Position numbers and translations under genes: made by a program. Below the pieces are notes generated by a model. That model was not told the origin of the DNA. It did no database searches and saw only the letters and a list, made by a program, of their open reading frames with translations. From Mesostigma viride (lineage: Eukaryota > Streptophyta > Mesostigmatophyceae > Mesostigmatales > Mesostigmataceae), in the NCBI GenBank assembly GCA_009746045.1, contig RPFO01000017.1, forward strand, positions 445,001-509,000: 64,000 nt of DNA, written 5' to 3'. Shown one piece after another: positions 1 through 11,478 of this stretch (position 1 is the first letter of the stretch; the number at the start of each line of letters is the position of its first letter).

Positions 1-458
1 TCAGATTCTGGAGTATAGCATCTCGCCAGTGCCCTGACTATCTATGGGTCTAATCCCTTGCAAACCACTTTCTGTATCAGCTGTGAGGGTCAATGCCTAC
101 TAAGAACTTGCTTGGGTGTCTTTCGCACCCGATTCAGGCCGGGGGGGTGGCCTCCTTGTGCAGATGTGCGGACCGGGATGATTTTGGTTTATCTGGGAGT
201 TTGTGAAAATGTGGTCCACTGCATCCAACACATGTATGCATAGCTATGGCGACCCACAGCCTGTGTGTGAAAGGGGAGGCATACTAGGGCCTACCCCTTA
301 CCCATATGCATTGTTGCTGCAGTGGAGCTGACCCGAACTTTCCTCACCTTCGCTTGTGCCCACTGGCTTTGCTTGTGTCTACTGTGTCTGTTCTCCTGCC
401 GGGATACCTCGTGTGCCTAATGCTCCCCTCTTCTTGGCCCCCTCTACCTGTGCGCCAG
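1..458. other. Intron or upstream part of the TRP-like gene; nothing recognised
   Basis: No frame here carries a recognisable domain. A pyrimidine-rich stretch at 421-450 precedes the first acceptor at 457-458, so most of this is probably intron of the channel gene whose earlier exons lie left of the window. Confidence 0.4.
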
Positions 459-3400
459 CATCCTGAACGGCGACGACATCCACTCCACCTTCCGCGGCAT
501 GGACGTGGGCGAGCAGGCGATCGGCCGCATCTTCCTGCTCTCGTTCTGCATCCTCTTCATCTACAGCGTGCTCAACGTGTTCATCTACATCATGGAAGAC
601 GCGGTGGTGCACGTCAAGGACAAGGTCATGCTCAAGAAGTCGGAATCATGGTACGTGCCAACCAGGCACTGCCACCTGGCACAACAACCGGCCGACTGCC
701 CGCTATAAAGGCTCGTCTCTTTTATTGACGGATTTAGCTGATAATTTTGGCCTTTGCAAGACATTGCCTCGAGAACTCTGGCTTTATGGATGGTAGGTGC
801 ATGGATCGGTCTTGCTTGCATGCCTTGAGCCGTGGTTTGCCCCTGGTTTCGTTGGTACTTGGGAAGCCACCGCTGGCATGGGTGGACCGTCAGCCAGATG
901 CCCTGCCCATGATGCCGGACCGTGATGCAGGAAGGCTCCCCTGTTTTGGCGTGCACACAGGTGTTGCCCGCGCCTCCATGTTGGTGCTACTAAGCAGTCT
1001 CCGCATCCATGCATCCTGGGTATGGAGCTATTTATCGAATGGCTGGGGCTCAAGGCTCAGGGTCAGGGTCAGGGATCAGGGTGTTCTATATGGAGGAAAT
1101 AGTGATTGCTTGCTTACCTGCTGAGACCACCGGCTTGACCATGTTGCGAAATATCAATTACTCTGCACTCTTGTGGTTGCGTGTACCAGGTTCACTCAGC
1201 AGGACCAGCTGCTGGACGACAATCTGCTGGAGGAGCTGCTTAAGCCATTAGAGCCACCGGAGCACCGCCCATGCAGGCACCGCCGGCCTGGGGGGGGTGC
1301 CGGTGGTGCTGGTATTGCACCCCATGGCGACGACGCAGCAGGCCACAGCCCGGATGGCGAGCTGCCGCATTCCAATCCCACAAAAGATGGTCGTTCTGGT
1401 GGGGGGGGGGTGTTCTATGATGTCAACCACCGCGGCCTGTATAAGCGTGTGCTGGCAGACGGCGCAAGTGGCGTGTGCAGTAAGTGCGAGGAGGAGGCGA
1501 TAGAGGCTGCCGAGGCGGCGGTGGACGAGGCGGAGGCGGCGTGGCAGCGCCGGCGCATCAGTTACCACAATGACGTGGGGCATCACGGCGGCCTGCACGA
1601 GCCGCTGCTGCACGAAAGCTTTGACGAGCGCGCCGAGGAGGAGGAGGACGAGGAGGCGGGGCTGGGTGCGTGCTGTCTTGGAGTACTCTTGGTGTCATAT
1701 TGTAGGAGTTATAGGGGGGGGGACATACCCCCCAATTTCGGTACTTGAGCGCCCACCTCTTTTTGCCGTCCAGCGCCGTCCGTCACCAGCCAAGTGAAAA
1801 ATGGCTGAGTGCACACCTTTGCCAAAATGGGTCCGTCGTGGCAAAATGAAGTGCAGGCTGGATGTGTGACACGTGGCACTATACGCTAGGGAGGTAGTCC
1901 GCACAGTCAGGACTTGTATCTGACGCCACCTAGATCACTCCCAGATTCGCCATGTGTCCTATAAATTTTGTACCGTAGAATTCCCGTAGTACGTATAGTA
2001 GTATGCGCATAAGTACGTCCACAAGTAGGTCACTCCGTGATGTAAAGCAAAGCGCGGGACCAATATCTATGTATCCCAAGTCTCACGGTGAGTGCGCGCC
2101 TTTCCTGAAACCCTGGCGCCGGGGCGAATTTTGGACTATCCAGTTCTATTTTCCTAGCGCCGTCTCCAGAAATCCAATTTGAGCGCAATCCGTCGTAAAA
2201 ATTCTGGCGCCAGGGCGGTTTAGGAGCTCGCTTGACGTCGGAGCTACTTTGGAGTGGGCTGTTTAGCTGAGACGTCCCCCCCCCCTCCCCCCTTTTTGTC
2301 ATCTGGAGTGATGATGACGATACCGTTAGTGGTTAGTGCATGCATGGTATCAGCGGCGTGGCATCGGGATGGACAATGAGCCAGCCTGTGTGAGCCAAGT
2401 ACTTCTTGTATGAAATTCCGCACGTAGTTTCATACCTGTACAGCTGCCTGAGCAAACAAGCGCTTCCTGCTCCTCCCTACCCAGGCCAGTGCAGCGGATA
2501 CCTGGCTGCTGAGCCAGGGCTGCCTTCTTGGTTGCATCCGTAGGCGGCGTGTGTCTCTTTACGGGATATGCGTTTAAATGAATGAGCATGTTATGTACAT
2601 TCGCGACTTTTTTTAGAGCCTTGCATACAGAAAGCGGTTTGGGCACGCGCTGGCATGGGAGAAGAGAGAGGATTGTGCTCCATCTCTTCAGCACCATGGA
2701 CTCAGCCACGATAGCAGCAATGCTTCTTCGGGTTTTGTCCGCTTCTGCCAATGCCGCGGCCCTTCCTGTGCCGTTGCCCTACGTGGCCTCCATCACCATG
2801 TACTACTACTTTGTTTGCCAAAGCACTTTCTTGTTCCTCGAGTTGCCTTTGGTCTGCTGAACTTCATGTCACTTCGCTTGTTGGTTGTTCGTGTGTTGGC
2901 TGTTGGCAACAAACACCTGCGATTCTCGCCACAGACGTGGAGGGCGGCGAGGTAGTGGACGGCCCCGAGGCCAAGGTCGCAGCGGGCGGGAGCTCCAGCA
3001 GGGGTGGCACGCACGCGAGCGACCGTGGCGGGAGCCAGCACCACGCGATACCGAGCGTGGCCACGGGGGCAGGGCCAGGTGGGGGCGGGGGCGAGACGAG
3101 CGCGGGGGAGGAGATGATGCGGCGGGTGTTGGAGCACACCTTCCTCATACAGGAGCGCATGGCCGAGCGGCACATGGGCAACTTCAACGCCAAGCTGGAG
3201 GTGCGTGGGGGGGAAGGATGACGACCCTGGTGGCTGGGGCAAGGCCCCTGGTGGTTGTGTGTAGTCTGGTTGATGCGCACGACAAGTGGCGCACTGTCCA
3301 GCATAGTTGCCATTTGGAACCATACGAAACACGGCAGGGCCGTGGTTGTGACGCTTATTTGCAGCAGCATCAAGGGATTTTGCCTTGCCATGTCGTGAAT

Positions 3401-6267
3401 AGACAAAGTAATTTTACATAATTTGACAAGTATGCAACTTCTACACAAACATGTTGGGGTTGGTCAGTGGGAGGAAAGAAATGGGAATCGGAGGCCATGA
3501 TGAAAACCCGTGATGCAGGTGGGAGGTTTACATTATTAAAATCGGGGCTGGAAGGTAACCTACTTCAATTCCTCTTTTTTTTTGGTAAGCATGGTGTATC
3601 TTCTGATAAGTTAGTCCATACCTTCCAAGCAACTTTCTCGAACAGGCTGCAAAACTGGCGGGTTTCGAACCTTGAGCTGTACTGTCGGCTCTATATAGCC
3701 CAAGTACAGCATTGATAGCAGCTCTGCCTGCTCGTCACCATAGAGTGCTCTGCGAATACCTGCAAGTTGGTCTACAGGCGTTGATAGATGCAGGTCAAAT
3801 ACATATTGCACATACTTCAAATTTTGTTGGTCTGATAGGATAGTGTTCAGTTGATGGGAAATCCTGGGCTAGCTACCCATTTTAATCAGCCGTCTCTGAC
3901 AAAACTGCACGGGAGTGGTTCCTTTGTTGCTGGCCCCCCAAAATCCGCTGGTTTAATTAACAACAGGTGGTGAGGGAAGATTGGATCTTTGTAGCAGGTG
4001 CTTCCAAACTTACGCATGCCTTGCCTGGGCTACTCCCTTGAGCATAGATAGCGTGTCACATTTGGGGGGGGCATGGATCGAGATGAGGCACAAGAGACTG
4101 GACTATCTGACTGGCTTTCTGCTGCTGCTAACCAACCATACCTGTTGCTTTTTTTTCTTTGCCTGCTGTCTGGAACTTGGTTAGTTGTGACGATCTTCTG
4201 TCCTGCGTTGCTTCCCTTCCATGCCCCCTTTCCCCCCATCTCCACTTTCGGCCACATTCCCACCCCCATCATGTGCATTGTTCTCACCACCTTGTAACTC
4301 TGCATTTGACTTCCCATCGCAAAGCAACTGAGTTTCTTTACCACCAACTTGTCCACCACGGTTAGGTGTGCCCGCTTATCAAGCGGGTGACCCCACATGC
4401 ATGTGCACGTTGGCTGCTTGGCATTGACAAATGATACATGACTGACCAACTAGCGATCCACTTTTACTGACTTCTCCACACCGATTGAGCTTGTTTTTAC
4501 CTAATCATTTAACCAACAACTGGACGCGCGCACACCCGCTGTCAACGCATCCTTTCCAACCCTACCCACCCCCGCTCGCACCCTCGACCCCACAACATCC
4601 CATCCTTACCCATTTCACCCCCCCACACAACTCCCCCAATGCGGTCGCCTGTTGGCTGATTGGGGGCACTGGCCTGCGCAACGCAGTGGCTCAGTAAGGT
4701 AATAGAGGGAAGTGCAGACGATGTTGAAAACATCATGTGCAAAGCATGTAGGGCATTCAAGGATGCAGGGTGCCACTGCTTTGGGAGATGTTGCGACAGC
4801 ATGCGAGCTGTGGACTGATGGCAGTGTCAGCTTCCAATGACCGACTTGTTTCCAAACCGGGCGTTTGCAAAGGCACATTAGAAATGATATGGCACTTCCC
4901 AGCCTGTGTCCTGGCGCCTTCCACGCCCTAGTCCACCGTTGCGGTGCCACCTTTCACATGTAAGCAAGGTTGATAGGTGCCCTCTCTTGCGGATGCAGCC
5001 AAATGGACTAGAGGGAACCACTGTCCTTCCCAGCAAGGAGAAGCAAGGATTAAAAGGTGTCAAAATCTGCCAAAATGGAGCCCCTATGAGAGAATGGGAT
5101 GCAGAATGTATGGAGAGGATATACTTGTTCCAGACAACACAAAAACCGGTGGAATACGATATGTGACTGTGACAGGCTGCGCTGATACCAGGCACGCGCA
5201 CCACACACCACATGCCATCGCACGCCTGGTCATGTGTTGAAACTCAGTCGCATGGGCCCATTCTGGCACTCCTCCCTGCCCTTGTTTTAATCCCCCCTTC
5301 CCTTGCCATAATTTTACCCAACCACACGTGTTTACCTTCGCTTTTTTCACGCCGTCCCCCTTTTGTTCGGCGCCCCCCCACCCCCCCCCCACACCCCCAC
5401 ACCCCACCCCCCCCACCCCCCCCACCCACACACCACATCCAACCAACCAACCATCCCACACACCATTCCATGTGCTGTTCCCCTCAGTCGCTGCAGCGTG
5501 AGCACCTGAGCATGCTGGAGCGCGGGCACCAGGAGATGATGAACGCGATGGAGAAGAGCCTGCGACGTATCGTGGCCGCCGCGCCACCGCAACCGTCGCA
5601 CATCACTGCCAGCACCCAGGCAGGCAACGGGCAGAGATCGCCACGCAGCTGGATGTCGAACGCACCACACTTTGCGCCCGCGGTGACAGGTGGCGGTGGC
5701 GCGTTCAATGGCAGCCCCGGCTCCGACACCGGCTCGGCGCGCTCGGGCGGGTCGGGCGGCCAGTTCAGCTGGCGCAAGCTGCGGGCCAGCCTGTCGCTGG
5801 CAGCCTTTGCGGCCAAAGCAACGGCCGACACGGGGAGCAGTGGCTACACCAGTATCGCCAGTGGCCGGGCCCCTGGGAATGTCCCAGGGAGGTCGCAGAG
5901 TGTCAATGAGAGCAGCAGCGGGTATGCCGGCAAGGCGCATGGCTTGGGTGTGAGGTCCGTTACCCCGCTCCGCGTGGGGTCCGAGGTTGCAGCGGACAGC
6001 AGCAGTAGCGCTGCTGGGGATGGGGCAAGAGATGCCACCAGTGCGAGTGGCAGCGCTCAGCACAGGAGGACGCCGGGGAGGTCGCATTCGCTGGGGCCCA
6101 ACTTTGGCAAGGCCAAGGTGGACACGCTGCTGGCATCCCCTGATGTGGGGGTGGTGCCGCATCAGGAGCAGCGGCGGCGGTCGCGGCAATCGGATGATGC
6201 CCAGGGGGATACGACGATGGGGGATGCCGCACTGCCCAGTGTGGATGTGGCGCTGATCATGCCCTAG
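459..6267 (+). CDS. Mucolipin-type (TRPML-like) cation channel, C-terminal part
   Basis: Four exons join in frame at GT-AG junctions: 459-650, 1190-1665, 2935-3200, 5488-6267, giving about the last 570 residues. Exon 1 opens with a NGDD motif (466-477), which matches the TRPML selectivity filter, followed by one hydrophobic helix (around LFIYSVLNVFIYIMED) that fits S6. Exon 2 is cytosolic, with a leucine-rich acidic stretch (LLDDNLLEELL) and a poly-Glu run. The end of exon 3 and start of exon 4 form a probable coiled coil (from MMRRVLEHTFLIQERM through LSMLERGHQEMMNAMEK). The rest is Ser/Gly/Arg-rich and looks disordered. Family knowledge: TRPMLs are endolysosomal Ca2+/cation channels. The long C-tail is unlike animal members and the N-terminal part is not in the window. 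Polycystin is the main alternative. A TGTAA motif lies at 6271, close to the stop. Confidence 0.55.
1714..2286. repeat. Possible inverted-repeat insertion in TRP-like intron 2
   Basis: A run of nine G followed by ACAT (1714-1726) is mirrored by GACGT followed by a long C run (2271-2286). The enclosed segment contains several GGCGCC-type palindromes and no coding sequence. It could be a MITE whose ends are G/C runs, but homopolymer ends make chance likely. Confidence 0.25.
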
Positions 6268-6800
6268 TCGTGTAATCCTTGCCAGTGTCTTATTAGGCAC
6301 GGTCAGCTACTGAAGCTTGTCGAGGGAGCACCTTTGGGTGTCAAGCACCATGATGGTGGGATCAAGTATGCCAACGAGATGCCAAAGTCGTTTTTTACTT
6401 TGCTGCATGTCTCACTTTTGCACACGCATATCGTGTGGATCAGGTGACCAAGCCAGAGCATTCACGTGACGAGGTGAATTTTAAAGCCTGTCGATCTGGT
6501 TATCTGTGAGGCTGGCAAATGATTGCGACTTTGAACATACCTGGACATAAATTCTTGCAGGGAGTCCCCTAAACTCTGTTGCATGCACGGCAGCGGAGCA
6601 CATGTATGGTTTTGCATGTTGCACATACGAGTCTGGTTGATCATGTAAAAAATATCTATGGAGCAAATAAAAACGTGTGTTGCTAGCAGTTTTGACCGCC
6701 GTAAAAAGCGCATCTGTAGTTTCCAATGCTCCTAGAAATCAAGCGCAAAACTGAATGCATTTGCCTGTGTCTTACATATACTCATTATCATTATTATTTT
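6268..6800. other. Intergenic, downstream of TRP-like gene
   Basis: No gene seen. The right end is AT-rich (ATTATTATTTT near 6790-6801) and abuts the 5'-truncated LINE. Confidence 0.5.
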
Positions 6801-9146
6801 GACTTCCCTGAAAAATGCGCCCACAAGCGCGCCGCAGAGGCGTTCGTCGACGCGTTGGACATCCCGGCCAGCCACGCCCAGCTGTTCGCTGCCGGCCCGG
6901 CATCGGCCCTTTGGCACCTCGCTGACAAGCTGCCCGCGGCCGGGGCCCTACTGCCCCCCCGCCGCCCGCCCCGCTTCACCAGCCTGCACCGGCTCCCCGC
7001 CGTCATCCAGGCCCGGCAAGCCCTGCGCGACAACAGCGACCCCGCCCGCTACGCCCGCCTCAAAGCCGATTACCACTCGGCCATCCGGCAGGCGACCAAG
7101 GAGCAGGAGGCCCTTCATGTCCGAGAGTACTTCGCCCACCTCAAGGACCAGCACGGCAAGTACGCCTGGACCCGCCTGCGTCACGCCCAACGGCCCGCCG
7201 GCGGCGCGCAGCCGGCGCCGCGGACGCTCTCTGGCTCACCGCAGCAGCAGCTCGACCAGTGGTATTCCTCCCAGTCCCGGCTGCTCGGCGCCCCCCCGCC
7301 GCCTCCGCCGCTTGGCCCTCTGGCGGCCGCACGCCTGGCAGTAGCACCTGCGGACGTCCCTGCGCCGCCCACGCCGCCCGCCGCTGAGCAGGACTACACG
7401 TACCCAGCCCTGACGGAACCCCTGGCCGGCCCCAACGAGCTCCCGCCGTTCACCGAGCTCGAGCTGAGCACCGCCGCCAAGCAACTCCGCTTCTATGCCG
7501 CCGTTGGACCTGACCAGCTCCCAGCCCCGGTGATTAAGCTGACGGCGCTCACAGGGTTCCTGCTTGACGTCTGCAACCGGATCCTGCTTGCCGACGCGCC
7601 GCCGATTCCTGAGTGGCAGCACAGCTACCGTATTATGCTGTACAAAAACAAAGGTTCCCCTGACGACCCCGCCAACTACAGAGGAGTGTGCATCCAGAGC
7701 GCCGCACTTAAGTTGTTCATGCGCATGATCCTCAACCGCCTTCGTTCTGCTCTCGACTGTCACCTTGGGGAAAGTCAAATGGGCTTCCGTCCTGGGCGCA
7801 ACACCGTCATGGCCATCTTCGTCGCGCGTCGCCTCTTCGAGGAAATCGCTCTCCTGCAACCTGGTGAGTTTCCCGCAATCTTGATCTTCGTCGACTTCAT
7901 CAAGGCTTTTGATTCTGTCCTCTGGGACGCTCTATGGGCTGTACTTGCTCGCGCTCGCGTCCCCACTGCCCTGATTACCGTCATCCGCACGCTGTATGAG
8001 GGGTCGACCACTTCGGTGCGCACTCAACACGGCATTACCCCACCATGCCCACTGCAGACCGGCGTCTGGCAGGGTTGCGTCCTGTCGCCGTACCTGTTTA
8101 TTATTGTAGTGGATTATGTTATGCGCCAGGCACGTGCTCGCTTTGCTAGCATTGCAGGCCGTGCCCCTGGCCTAGCGATCACGAACGAGCTTGGGGAAGG
8201 GGGGCCGACTAACAAGCAGAATTTACGTCTAGCTGACCTCATTTATGCCGACGACATCACGCTCATCGAGAAGCCGGAGTCTGCCCAACTTTGGCTGGAC
8301 TGCCTGGCGCTCGAGGCTCGGGCGGTTGGTCTAGAAATCAGCCCCAAAACGGAGGCCCTGGCCCTCGGCATGGCAGGGCCCCCACCCACACTCCGCCTCT
8401 TAGACGATGCGGAGGTCAACTACCCTCCTTCAGGCCGCTTCAAGCTGCTCGGCAGTTGGCTTCCCGACTGCGAGGACGACATGACGACACGGATCGGCAT
8501 GGCGTGGGCGCACCTCCATGACCACCGCCGCTGGTGGAGCAACCCCGCCCTACCCCGGATCGTCAAGCGTGACCTCTTCAAGGTCGTCATTCTGACGATC
8601 CTGACCTACGGCGCCGAGACGTGGGCACTGACGCAGGAGCTGGAGCAACGACTCGACGGCGCCGTCACCAAGATGCTGCGCCAGGCCCTTAACATCCCCT
8701 TTGGTTTGCACATTAGTAATGAGGATTTGTACGCTGATTTGCCCTATGTTTCCCACATTATTAGGCACAGGCGCCTGGGCCTAGCCGGGCACCTGGCCCG
8801 CACAGATCAGGTAGATACATCAGATAGACTAGCTGGCACCAAGCCCGCCCAGCCTGGGCGATATGTCCTCACCTGGCGTGCCCCCGGCCGCGCGCGGCAG
8901 GGTCGCCACCCGTGGACTTTTCGTGATAGACTCGGCATGGACATGTGCTACACTAGACGTGACGGGCTCACCCCCGGGCAGCCTCCTGGTTTGTCTGTAA
9001 TATGGAGGCAGATGGTGCGCAAGGATAGATGGCAAGTAGTGATGAAGGAGACCACCCCCAAGCCTGTGGGGGCTCCGCGTGTGACCAAGTATGGCATTCA
9101 TAGCGATTCGGGCCGCGGTGCCCACACCCCTGTAACTAGGACCTAG
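6726..9146 (+). CDS. LINE reverse transcriptase (ORF2 fragment without endonuclease)
   Basis: One uninterrupted 806-codon frame. The first ~25 residues come from flanking DNA. Residues ~26-240 are the basic, Ala/Pro-rich linker usual between endonuclease and RT. RT motifs follow in order: YKNKG..PANYRGVCIQS, the fingers motif QMGFRPGRNT, motif A FVDFIKAFD (388-396, first catalytic Asp at 390), GVWQGCVLSPYLF, and motif C YADD (507-510). A C-terminal region with RHRRLGLAGHLARTDQ follows. All three catalytic Asp are present and there is no stop, so the RT could be active, but without endonuclease this copy should not move by itself. ATG at 6726 is only the first in frame; a natural start is not evident. 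Confidence 0.85.
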   Translation: MLLEIKRKTECICLCLTYTHYHYYFDFPEKCAHKRAAEAFVDALDIPASHAQLFAAGPASALWHLADKLPAAGALLPPRRPPRFTSLHRLPAVIQARQALRDNSDPARYARLKADYHSAIRQATKEQEALHVREYFAHLKDQHGKYAWTRLRHAQRPAGGAQPAPRTLSGSPQQQLDQWYSSQSRLLGAPPPPPPLGPLAAARLAVAPADVPAPPTPPAAEQDYTYPALTEPLAGPNELPPFTELELSTAAKQLRFYAAVGPDQLPAPVIKLTALTGFLLDVCNRILLADAPPIPEWQHSYRIMLYKNKGSPDDPANYRGVCIQSAALKLFMRMILNRLRSALDCHLGESQMGFRPGRNTVMAIFVARRLFEEIALLQPGEFPAILIFVDFIKAFDSVLWDALWAVLARARVPTALITVIRTLYEGSTTSVRTQHGITPPCPLQTGVWQGCVLSPYLFIIVVDYVMRQARARFASIAGRAPGLAITNELGEGGPTNKQNLRLADLIYADDITLIEKPESAQLWLDCLALEARAVGLEISPKTEALALGMAGPPPTLRLLDDAEVNYPPSGRFKLLGSWLPDCEDDMTTRIGMAWAHLHDHRRWWSNPALPRIVKRDLFKVVILTILTYGAETWALTQELEQRLDGAVTKMLRQALNIPFGLHISNEDLYADLPYVSHIIRHRRLGLAGHLARTDQVDTSDRLAGTKPAQPGRYVLTWRAPGRARQGRHPWTFRDRLGMDMCYTRRDGLTPGQPPGLSVIWRQMVRKDRWQVVMKETTPKPVGAPRVTKYGIHSDSGRGAHTPVTRT

Positions 9147-9176
9147 ATAGCTTATACCATCCATTCCATCCCATGT
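6801..9176 (+). mobile_element. Non-LTR retrotransposon (LINE family A), 5'-truncated
   Basis: LINE homology starts abruptly near 6801. The same sequence recurs on the minus strand at 46487-47180, where it continues upstream into an endonuclease-like region, so this copy has lost ORF1 and the APE endonuclease. Its 3' end, just after the reverse-transcriptase stop, is again present at 54825-55026 (about 200 bp, high identity), which places the element end near 9176. A clear target-site duplication was not found. Confidence 0.8.
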
Positions 9177-9611
9177 TCCTCTCCCACTGAGGACTTGCTC
9201 ACGTGACGCAGTCACGTGTCTATTAATTAATTAATTAATTATTTTTTTTATTATTCTACAGGGTTCTTCTTCTTTTCGGTTTTTTCCTTGTGTTGCATGC
9301 CACTCTCACCTCCGTAGTTGAATTATCATTCTCATGCAATTAATATTTATTTAAATATATATATTTTATGTATGTTTTATAATATATACTCATGCATGTG
9401 TGCAATGCATATTGGCGGAACGCTCTCTGCAACAATTCGATCTAATATGAATTCAGTTGTACATTTTCGCCTTTTGCCTTTGCACCGTGTGCAGTTTGAG
9501 CACAAATTCTCAGATCTTTGGATACAAGGCATGGCCAACGTAATTAATTAACTGTGTCACGTGAGCATAAGTCCGGCCTCTGTGGGATGGGAATGGGATG
9601 GAATGGATTAT
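9157..9611. repeat. AT-rich segment bounded by inverted repeats
   Basis: CATCCATTCCATCCCATG at 9157 is mirrored by ATGGGATGGAATGGAT ending near 9609. The similarity runs inward for about 50 bp on each side and includes a CTCACGTGAC core. Inside are a (TTAA)n tract (9222-9243), T-runs and TATA-rich sequence. It could be two LINE 3' ends facing each other or a fold-back element. Confidence 0.4.
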
Positions 9612-9794
9612 GCTACAGTCATCCCCACTTTAAGTTACGATTACTAAGGTTATGGATTCTCCAGATTTTTGGCCTGCAGCTCATTGATGCCTGGAAGCTG
9701 TCGCTCACTCTGGACAGTCACTTGCACCTCTTTCATACAGGCGGGGAATTACTGCTGTATACCACTGCACACGGCATGGTTCATTACACGTTAG
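9612..9794 (+). mobile_element. Partial mariner-type MITE, left end
   Basis: Starting at TACAGTCATCCCC near 9614, the sequence follows the left end of the intact MITE at 30453-30871 (CAGTCAT..., then TTAAGTTACGATT.CTAAGGTTA). No right terminus is visible before the LINE insertion at 9806. Confidence 0.4.
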
Positions 9795-9805
9795 AAGAAA
9801 GTTGT

Positions 9806-10966
9806 CCAGCTACGGCGGGGTTGACCCACCCTACCGCCTGAGGGATCTGATCTAAGCTGATGACACGACACTCGTGGAAACCCCGGAGTCAGCCCAACTC
9901 TGGCTAGACAGCTTATCACTGGAAGCGCGGGCGGTGCAGGGCTTATGATCAGCAAGAAAACGGAGGTCATGGCCATCGGCTTCCCTGCCGGGATAGCCCC
10001 ACCCACCCTCCTCTTGCTGGACGGCAGCCCCGTCCCCCCGGCGACTCGCTTCAAGCTCCTTGGCAGCTGGCTTCCCTCCACGGCCGACGACATCAACACC
10101 CGCATTGGCCAGGCCTGGGCGGCCCTCCGCCGCGCCTCGACAGGTTCTGGACCTGTCGCTACCTGAGTGAGCGACGCAAGCGCATTCTGTTCAAGGCCCT
10201 TGTCCTCAGCATCCTCCTTTATGGCTGCGAGGCGTGGACCCTGGACCAGGCGCTGAGCCAGCAGCTTGACGGCACCGTCACTCGAATGCTCCGTCATATC
10301 CTCGGCGTCCGCTACCAAGAACGCCGCACCCGGGCCGAGCTCTACTGCGAGCTCCCTCTTGTCACCCATACCATCCGACACCGCCGCCTCCTCTTTGCCG
10401 GCCATCTTGCCCGCACAGACCAGGTGAATACCGATGTGGGCCCTGCCGGGGGCTTAAGACGGGCCAACCAGGTAGACACCTCCTCCTATGGCAGGGTCCC
10501 CTTGTCCCATCGCAACCCACTGGCAAACTTGCGCGCGTCGGGCACCGGCGCGGCGCGACCCGGACCTATGTGACACATTTGCTTGAAGATGCAGGGCTTC
10601 TGGGACTATCCGTACTCCGCGCCCGCATGATTGACAAGGAGAAATGGGCTGCCATCTGCGATAAGCACCTTCCCGAGGGGTATGCTCCTGTTTTCTCCCC
10701 ACGGGCCCCGCGGCCCGTTGCTAGCCAGGGTAGAAGTCCGCAGGTGGAGGTTATTGGTCCTGAGGATAGCCGCTACACTACCGCCTCGTCTGCCATTACA
10801 GTAGAGGACAGCTCGGATGAGGATTACATCCCCATCTAGTGCTTAACGGTTGGGGGATGATGCAGACAATATTTGTTTTAACTTTTGTGTAATTATTTTT
10901 CTAATGAGATTAGCATAGTACTCCGTGGCATGCCTTTGCGCATGACACGCAAGTACTTCCTTACTT
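9806..10966 (+). mobile_element. Truncated LINE (family C) insertion with 11-bp target-site duplication
   Basis: The insert is flanked by AAGAAAGTTGT at 9795-9805 and again at 10967-10977. The 3' end is a TTAC-type tail. The sequence from about 10311 to 10966 is nearly identical to 43423-44080, the other family-C copy. A 1161-bp insert beginning in the RT palm is a textbook 5'-truncated retrotransposition product. Confidence 0.85.
9818..10839 (+). pseudogene. Broken LINE reverse transcriptase (family C), C-terminal half
   Basis: It begins in RT motif C: the Tyr codon of YADD is TAA (9853-9855), leaving a stop followed by ADD. Frame changes follow near ISKKTEVMAIG (9945), after the ASTGSGPVAT segment (10166), and at 10525, where four bases are missing relative to the copy at 43640. 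Recognisable blocks are FKLLGSWLPS, LYGCEAWTLDQAL, RHRRLLFAGHLARTDQ and the tail DSSDEDYIPI. Not functional. Confidence 0.8.
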
Positions 10967-10984
10967 AAGAAAGTTGTAATCTAT

Positions 10985-11478
10985 TTCCACGTACATATTT
11001 ATGAGGCCGAGCTCGCCAAGCGCAGCCTCAACGTCATCGATCGTCAAGAACTTCGCCCTGGTGGAAGGTGAGAATTTCGAGAAGATTGCACGTGCGTTTG
11101 ATCGAGAGAGAAATCCTTGGTCGCATGGGCCGTACTAGCTGGTGAGATTGAGCTGGTCGCCCAGACGCCCACCGTCTTCCCCGCGCGCGGGGTAAGGCAG
11201 GGGCGCCCCCGCTTCTTCTCACCTTTAAGAACCCGGCTGACAAGATTAATTCTTTTCTCAGACGCCGCAAGCGGCTCGAGAAGACTCCCTTCACCCTGGA
11301 CAATGACTTGACCCTGGCGCAGCAACACCGGCAACGGGAGCTATGGCCGACCTACCTCCAGCTCCGGCAGACCAAGGCGGGGCAGCCGGTGTACTGGAAG
11401 GGGGCGGCCATCTACGTCGGCCACAAGCCCTGGCACGCGACCCCCGCGGCCCCAGAGACCCCAGACGCCCCAGCTTAG
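10985..11478 (+). pseudogene. LINE ORF1-like remnant
   Basis: Two in-frame blocks remain. One is VKNFALVEGENFEKIARAFD, near 11041-11100. The other starts about 11222 and contains FKNPADKINSFLRRRKRLEK, PFTLDNDLTLAQQ and a GQPVYWKGAAIYVGHKPW-like end, stopping at 11476-11478. This is the pattern of an ORF1p nucleic-acid-binding C-terminal domain (basic helix, then strands). A shift or stop separates the blocks. The family-C LINE landed immediately upstream of it. Confidence 0.5.

Noticed and set aside
3650-3690. tRNA B-box-like GGTTCGAAACC on the minus strand
   Set aside because: No A-box, acceptor or anticodon stem could be paired around it.
5347-6300. 317-codon minus-strand frame opposite the TRP-like last exon
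   Set aside because: Shadow of a GC-rich exon; low-complexity Arg/Pro/Gly product and no splice support.
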